Below, in pieces: positions 59,977-64,000 of a DNA stretch of 64,000 bases. The first letter of the stretch is position 1, and every line of letters begins with the position of its first letter. A program made the translations under genes and the position numbers. Source of the DNA: CAKOTZ01 sp964489885 (GTDB taxonomy: Bacteria; Bacillota; Clostridia; TANB77; CAG-508); the NCBI GenBank assembly GCA_964489885.1, contig CAZAZX010000004.1, positions 1-64,000 on the forward strand. Reading direction: 5' to 3'. Under the pieces are notes generated by a model. It did not search any database. It had not been told where the DNA came from and saw only the letters and a program-made list of their open reading frames with translations.

Positions 59977-62808
59977 CTATTCATTTACGGTATTTATAAA
60001 TTCGTCAACAACTACATTTTCATCAATTTGATTGTTTATGGTTTCATTATTTAATTTTTCTTTTTCTTGCTCTTTTTTCATTGTTTCTAATTGGTTAATT
60101 AAATCTTGCAATTTTTCAATATCACTACCCATAAGTTTCCAATCTTTATTTCCACTTGACTCTTTTAAATTATTATTTGCCTTAATTATTGCTTCAATTA
60201 ATCCATTTTCATTATCTGTATTTTGTACATCTAACTCAACAGCCTGTTGTGAAACTAAATTGCTTATAGCATCTGTCAAATTACTTCCTATTGCAACTCT
60301 ATTTCCAGATGCAACTACCACCTTTTTTAACAAAGGAACTTTTGATTCATTTAGAAGAAGCTGATAAATAGGTTCAACATAAAGAAGTGTTGAGTCTACA
60401 GGAACAACTATCATTTCTTTTATTAACCTACTTCCAGTAGTATTAATGCTTTCTAGTTCTTTAGCAATTATATCATCTCTATCGATTTGATTTTCTAATT
60501 GCATTATCCCAACAACATTGTCATCAGAATTAAATTTATATAAATTCAATACGTTGCCATTATTGTATTTTCCAACTAAATAAGCATTTATATTTTGTTT
60601 ATCTTTTAAGGTATATGGCACTACAAGCTCAAGTTCTGGTGTTTCTGTTCCCTCTGGTTTTCCAACAGTATAATATGAATCCATTTTTGTTCCAGCTTTT
60701 TGTATTGCTGTAGATTTTCCTGAAGTTTTTGCAATACTCCAAGTATCATCATTTCTATATAAAACTTCAGTTTGTATATTGTGATACCTTGTTAAAATAT
60801 TTGCTTGAATATCATATAAATATTTTGGATAAACTATATGATTTTGAATATCCTCTGGTATTGTTTCATCTAATGGCATAAACAAAGATGGATAAATATT
60901 ATAATATGCCATTGCTACTGGGTCTGAACGATCTATTAAGTAATATTGCATTGTTCCATTATATGCGTCGATAATAATTTTAACAGAATTTCTAATATAA
61001 TTAATCTTATTCTTTGTTCCATTTATGTCTATTACACTTTCTTGTGAATATGGATAGCTATCAGAAACTGTATATGCATCAAGTACCCATACTAAACTTC
61101 CATTATCTCTTACTACCATATATGGATTATCATCATATACGAAATTTGGCATTAAAGATTTTGCTCTGTTTATGATATTCCTATCTGTAATTATTTTTGT
61201 ATCTTTAGTTATATCAGTATTAAATGCTAACTTTAAATCACCTTTTGTAATTCCTAAAATTAACCTATCAATGAAATTTAATTTTAGTCCTGCTTCTCCA
61301 TCATATATATTTTCAGCATTCTCTGTACTTGAAATAGGATAATCAAATTCCTTTTTGTAATTAGAATTAATAATAATATTGCTATTTGTCTTTAATCCAA
61401 AATAAATTCTTGGCTCTGTAACTTTTATGCTTCCGTCATTTCCATAATAATCTTTTTGGATATATTCAATATTTCCATCGCTGTCAGCCTTTGTAGCATC
61501 AGTCAAAATAACTCCATTTCCATGAGTATATTCATAAGTTTTACTGTTATATGTACGCCTATCATCACTTTCCATTTCTCTTGGAGATACGTAAATTAAT
61601 CTATCCATATTATTTATATCATAAAGAGCTAAATTAGTATTTCTATATGAATAATAGCCTGTAGAAGTTTGATATTCTTCTAAAGATTCCAATGTAACAT
61701 CCTTAGTTATGATAGGTATATTTGAAATAAGTTGACTATTGTTTGCAACTTGTAAATCAGTTATAGCTCCAGTATTTGTAATATTTTTTTCTTCAATATT
61801 TATATTATATGCTTTCTTTGTATTTTCAATATTATAAGAAATATATTTTTTTTCTCTATCTAATTCATTTGAATTTACAAATAAAAATTGGAAAATAGCC
61901 ATAACAAAAAATAATATTACCAAATATGCTGGTATAGACAATAGAGAAATAACTGCTTTTTTATTCTTGCCATTTCTAAAAGACCTAATTGCTATTGCTA
62001 TTGCTATTACAATTAATACTGATAAAATTCTATAACCCCATAGTTTTATAGTAACATCTGTTAGACCTGCTCCATAAATTGTAGTATCAGACCCAACATC
62101 AACATTTAAGAATTTTTGATTTAGGAAGTTTTGCGTATTTAAAAATGTTAAACTTGCAATTAAAAGTGCAATAATCATTACATAAGCACAAATTTGTTTA
62201 ACAAAAGTATTTTTTTTCAAAGTTTGTAAATCTATTCCATCAAAATATACATTAAATACTATTATATAATAAGAAAAAGTATATACAGTCAATATAGAAA
62301 TAACTATTAATGCATAATATAAAAGTAATTCAATAAATGGCTTTTGAAAAAAGAAATATCCAATGTCTAAATTAAATATTGGATCACTTATTCCAAACCA
62401 AGCAGTATTAAGTGAAAGCATTGCCTTTTCAGTTAATATAGGTGATGATACAATACTTATAATAGCACCTAAAATTAAAGCAATAGACTTGTTTGGTAAT
62501 TTCGGCATATCTTTTTTTTCTTCATCAAAAAAAGCTTTTAATCCTTTTTTTATAAATTTGTTTGAACAATATACTGCTAAAAATACAAAGGCAAAATTAA
62601 TTGCTAATACCCAGAAACTATATGTTAAATTTTGTTTAAAGATATCTCCGTAATTTGACCCAAGTTCTAGATTATTCAAGTATTGTCCTCTAAGAGTAAT
62701 AAATAAATATATTGCAACAATAGCTATAAATCCTAAAACCATCCATACTCTTCTTTTTATTTTTTTATTTTTTTCTTTTGAAGAAACTTGTTTTTGTGTA
62801 TCTTCCAT
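59977..62808 (-). CDS. UPF0182 family large membrane protein
   Basis: This 943-aa protein has seven or so helices in the first 310 residues and a large outer domain after that. Family blocks seen are WFGISDPIFNLDIGYFFFQKPFIE (in two parts), YGAGLTDVTIKLW, a NTKKAYNI segment, and the late VPYTLKDKQNINAYLVGKYN and the QIDRDDIIAKELESINTTGSRLIKEMIVVP region. The function of UPF0182 is unknown. The C-terminus is Glu/Asn/Lys-rich (LETMKKEQEKEKLN). It lies 21 bases after ftsY and is probably co-transcribed with it. Confidence 0.9.
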   Translation of the reverse strand: MEDTQKQVSSKEKNKKIKRRVWMVLGFIAIVAIYLFITLRGQYLNNLELGSNYGDIFKQNLTYSFWVLAINFAFVFLAVYCSNKFIKKGLKAFFDEEKKDMPKLPNKSIALILGAIISIVSSPILTEKAMLSLNTAWFGISDPIFNLDIGYFFFQKPFIELLLYYALIVISILTVYTFSYYIIVFNVYFDGIDLQTLKKNTFVKQICAYVMIIALLIASLTFLNTQNFLNQKFLNVDVGSDTTIYGAGLTDVTIKLWGYRILSVLIVIAIAIAIRSFRNGKNKKAVISLLSIPAYLVILFFVMAIFQFLFVNSNELDREKKYISYNIENTKKAYNINIEEKNITNTGAITDLQVANNSQLISNIPIITKDVTLESLEEYQTSTGYYSYRNTNLALYDINNMDRLIYVSPREMESDDRRTYNSKTYEYTHGNGVILTDATKADSDGNIEYIQKDYYGNDGSIKVTEPRIYFGLKTNSNIIINSNYKKEFDYPISSTENAENIYDGEAGLKLNFIDRLILGITKGDLKLAFNTDITKDTKIITDRNIINRAKSLMPNFVYDDNPYMVVRDNGSLVWVLDAYTVSDSYPYSQESVIDINGTKNKINYIRNSVKIIIDAYNGTMQYYLIDRSDPVAMAYYNIYPSLFMPLDETIPEDIQNHIVYPKYLYDIQANILTRYHNIQTEVLYRNDDTWSIAKTSGKSTAIQKAGTKMDSYYTVGKPEGTETPELELVVPYTLKDKQNINAYLVGKYNNGNVLNLYKFNSDDNVVGIMQLENQIDRDDIIAKELESINTTGSRLIKEMIVVPVDSTLLYVEPIYQLLLNESKVPLLKKVVVASGNRVAIGSNLTDAISNLVSQQAVELDVQNTDNENGLIEAIIKANNNLKESSGNKDWKLMGSDIEKLQDLINQLETMKKEQEKEKLNNETINNQIDENVVVDEFINTVNE

Positions 62809-62829
62809 ATTTTTTACTTCCTTTTATAC

Positions 62830-63735
62830 TTAAATTATTGCTTTTACAAATTCATCAGCAGAAAATATTTGCATATCGTCAATTTGTTCTCCAATTCCAA
62901 TAAACTTAACTGGAATTTGATTTTCTGCGACAATACCAATTACAACTCCACCCTTTGCTGTTCCATCAAGCTTAGTTAAAACAATTCCTGTTAATTCAAC
63001 AGTTTGTTTAAAGGCTTTAACTTGTGAAATGGCATTTTGACCTGTTGTTGCATCTAAAACTAGTAATGTTTCTTTGCTTGCATCAGGCAATTCTTTATTA
63101 ATTACTCTATTAATTTTAGCAAGTTCATCCATTAAATATTTTTTGTTATGTAATCTTCCTGCTGTATCGCATATTATTACATCAACATTATTTTCCTTTG
63201 CGACTTTAATTCCTTCAAAAACTACAGAAGCAGGATCTGCACCTTCTTGTTTTTTTACAATATCAACTTCAGATCTCTGAGCCCATATTTCAAGTTGTTC
63301 AACTGCAGCTGCACGGAAAGTATCTGCGGCAACTAATAAAACTTTTTTTCCTTGTTGCCTTAAATTGTTAGCAATTTTACCAATAGAAGTGGTTTTTCCT
63401 ACTCCATTTACCCCTACAACAAGAATAATAGAAGGAGTAGTTTCAAGTTTTAATTCTGGTGGATATTTCTCTAAAATTTTTTTCATTTCATCTCTTAAAG
63501 CTTCCTTAACTTGCTCTGCTTCTTCTAGTCTTTCTTTTTTTATACGTTGTCTTAAATTATCAATAATTTTTGTAGATGTATCAACACCTAAATCTGACAT
63601 AATAAGTATTTCTTCAAGTTCTTCTAAAAGCTCTTCATCAATTTTTCTAAATGAACTAAAAGCAGTGTTTATTTTATCACTAAATGAATCTTTAGTTTTA
63701 CTAAGACCCTTTTTTAATTTATCAAAAAAACCCAT
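62830..63735 (-). CDS. ftsY: FtsY, signal recognition particle receptor
   Basis: This 301-aa GTPase docks SRP-ribosome complexes at the membrane. The short acidic N-terminal region leads to the N domain (about 25-90) and the G domain: GVNGVGKTTSIGK (G1), AADTFRAAAVEQLEIW (G2), DTAGRLHNKKYLMDEL (G3), TKLDGTAKGG (G4) and a final IGIGEQIDDMQIF. The A domain is nearly absent, as is common in Firmicutes. It follows a small membrane gene by 23 bases and precedes UPF0182. Confidence 0.95.
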   Translation of the reverse strand: MGFFDKLKKGLSKTKDSFSDKINTAFSSFRKIDEELLEELEEILIMSDLGVDTSTKIIDNLRQRIKKERLEEAEQVKEALRDEMKKILEKYPPELKLETTPSIILVVGVNGVGKTTSIGKIANNLRQQGKKVLLVAADTFRAAAVEQLEIWAQRSEVDIVKKQEGADPASVVFEGIKVAKENNVDVIICDTAGRLHNKKYLMDELAKINRVINKELPDASKETLLVLDATTGQNAISQVKAFKQTVELTGIVLTKLDGTAKGGVVIGIVAENQIPVKFIGIGEQIDDMQIFSADEFVKAII

Positions 63736-63758
63736 TTTAAACCATCCTTTATTTTAGT

Positions 63759-63959
63759 TTATGAATTATACCAAAACTCATTTGAAATAGCAACATTTGT
63801 TGAAATTTGATTACTTTCTTTTTCTTTGAATTCAGATGGCTTTTCATAACTACCAACAAAATATCCTACAACAAATCCAATTATAAAAATTACAAGAACC
63901 ATAATCATTTGCTGAATATCTCTAGATAGCGGAGTTAAATGTTTATCATAAAATTTCAT
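63759..63959 (-). CDS. Small single-helix membrane protein before ftsY
   Basis: This 66-aa protein has one helix (MIMVLVIFIIGFVVGYFVG, about residues 18-36) and a Glu/Lys/Asn-rich tail. GAAAGGAATGATGGAAG lies before the ATG. No family is recognised. It is probably in one transcript with ftsY. A reading frame from the right edge of the window ends in TGA overlapping its ATG, so an upstream gene may be coupled too. Confidence 0.55.
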   Translation of the reverse strand: MKFYDKHLTPLSRDIQQMIMVLVIFIIGFVVGYFVGSYEKPSEFKEKESNQISTNVAISNEFWYNS

Positions 63960-64000
63960 CTTCCATCATTCCTTTCAATCTCTTTTGAATAATATAAATT

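Noticed and set aside
63956..64000. Possible end of an upstream minus-strand gene overlapping the ATG at 63959 (TGA in ATGA)
   Set aside because: Only 14 codons are visible and another frame is also open, so it is not supported as a gene.

Overview
The window is a chromosomal stretch of a low-GC, spore-forming Firmicute of the Clostridia type, most likely from a metagenome-assembled or draft genome. Supporting signs are very AT-rich coding sequence, strong AGGAGG-type ribosome binding sites, many TTG starts, a SUF system of the sufCBDSU type, a tyrosyl T-box, a YolD/UmuC pair, and sporulation genes (spoVFB, yabP, yabQ, spoIIM). A 100-N gap at 18383-18482 is flanked by two identical 55-bp ends, which looks like two contigs that overlap by an assembly k-mer. 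No prophage, transposase, CRISPR array, tRNA or rRNA was seen.

Layout. 1-6.2 kb is an accessory zone. Three genes with visibly higher GC (a secreted 136-aa protein, a formylglycine-generating-enzyme-like protein and a RelA/SpoT-domain synthetase) sit among AT-rich host genes (DUF362, TVP38/VTT membrane protein, Cthe_2159-like carbohydrate-binding protein). 6.2-12.5 kb holds a coiled-coil protein with a 324-bp tandem duplication, an ECF sigma / membrane anti-sigma pair, a VanZ-like protein, an acyl-CoA synthetase with a 5' frameshift, and a DUF3841 gene. 12.5-14.6 kb is an SOS-controlled UmuC-like polymerase plus YolD. 14.7-21.7 kb has a DD-carboxypeptidase, a Fic protein, a VanW lipoprotein, RNase P RNA, an RluA-type pseudouridine synthase and anchored extracellular proteins.

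21.8-28.2 kb is the iron-sulfur operon: a DtxR-like regulator with a C-terminal Cys cluster, then sufC-B-D-S-U and mnmA. 28.3-36.3 kb carries orphan dipicolinate synthase B, an SOS-controlled YneA-like LysM protein, a Xer recombinase, T-box-tyrS, DUF368, TetR plus oleate hydratase, and tsaC. 36.4-42.2 kb has a probably leaderless membrane gene, a second ECF-promoter gene, and a hemerythrin / MoxR-type AAA+ / VWA-zincin cluster that is the best candidate for an uncharacterised system.

From 42.7 kb to the end almost everything is on the minus strand: a GH30 glycosidase broken by one amber codon, rho, divIC-yabQ-yabP, aspartokinase, mutS-miaB, xerD, spoIIM, endoQ, gmk-rpoZ-remA, rsmE, a U32 peptidase-family protein, rpmE, DUF5665, UPF0182, ftsY.

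Two families of small palindromic repeats are scattered through the window: a GGGACGG family (five copies) and a TTTTATTG..AACAAGGTGA family (three good copies plus one fragment). Two SOS operators and one shared ECF-type promoter pair link genes that are far apart.
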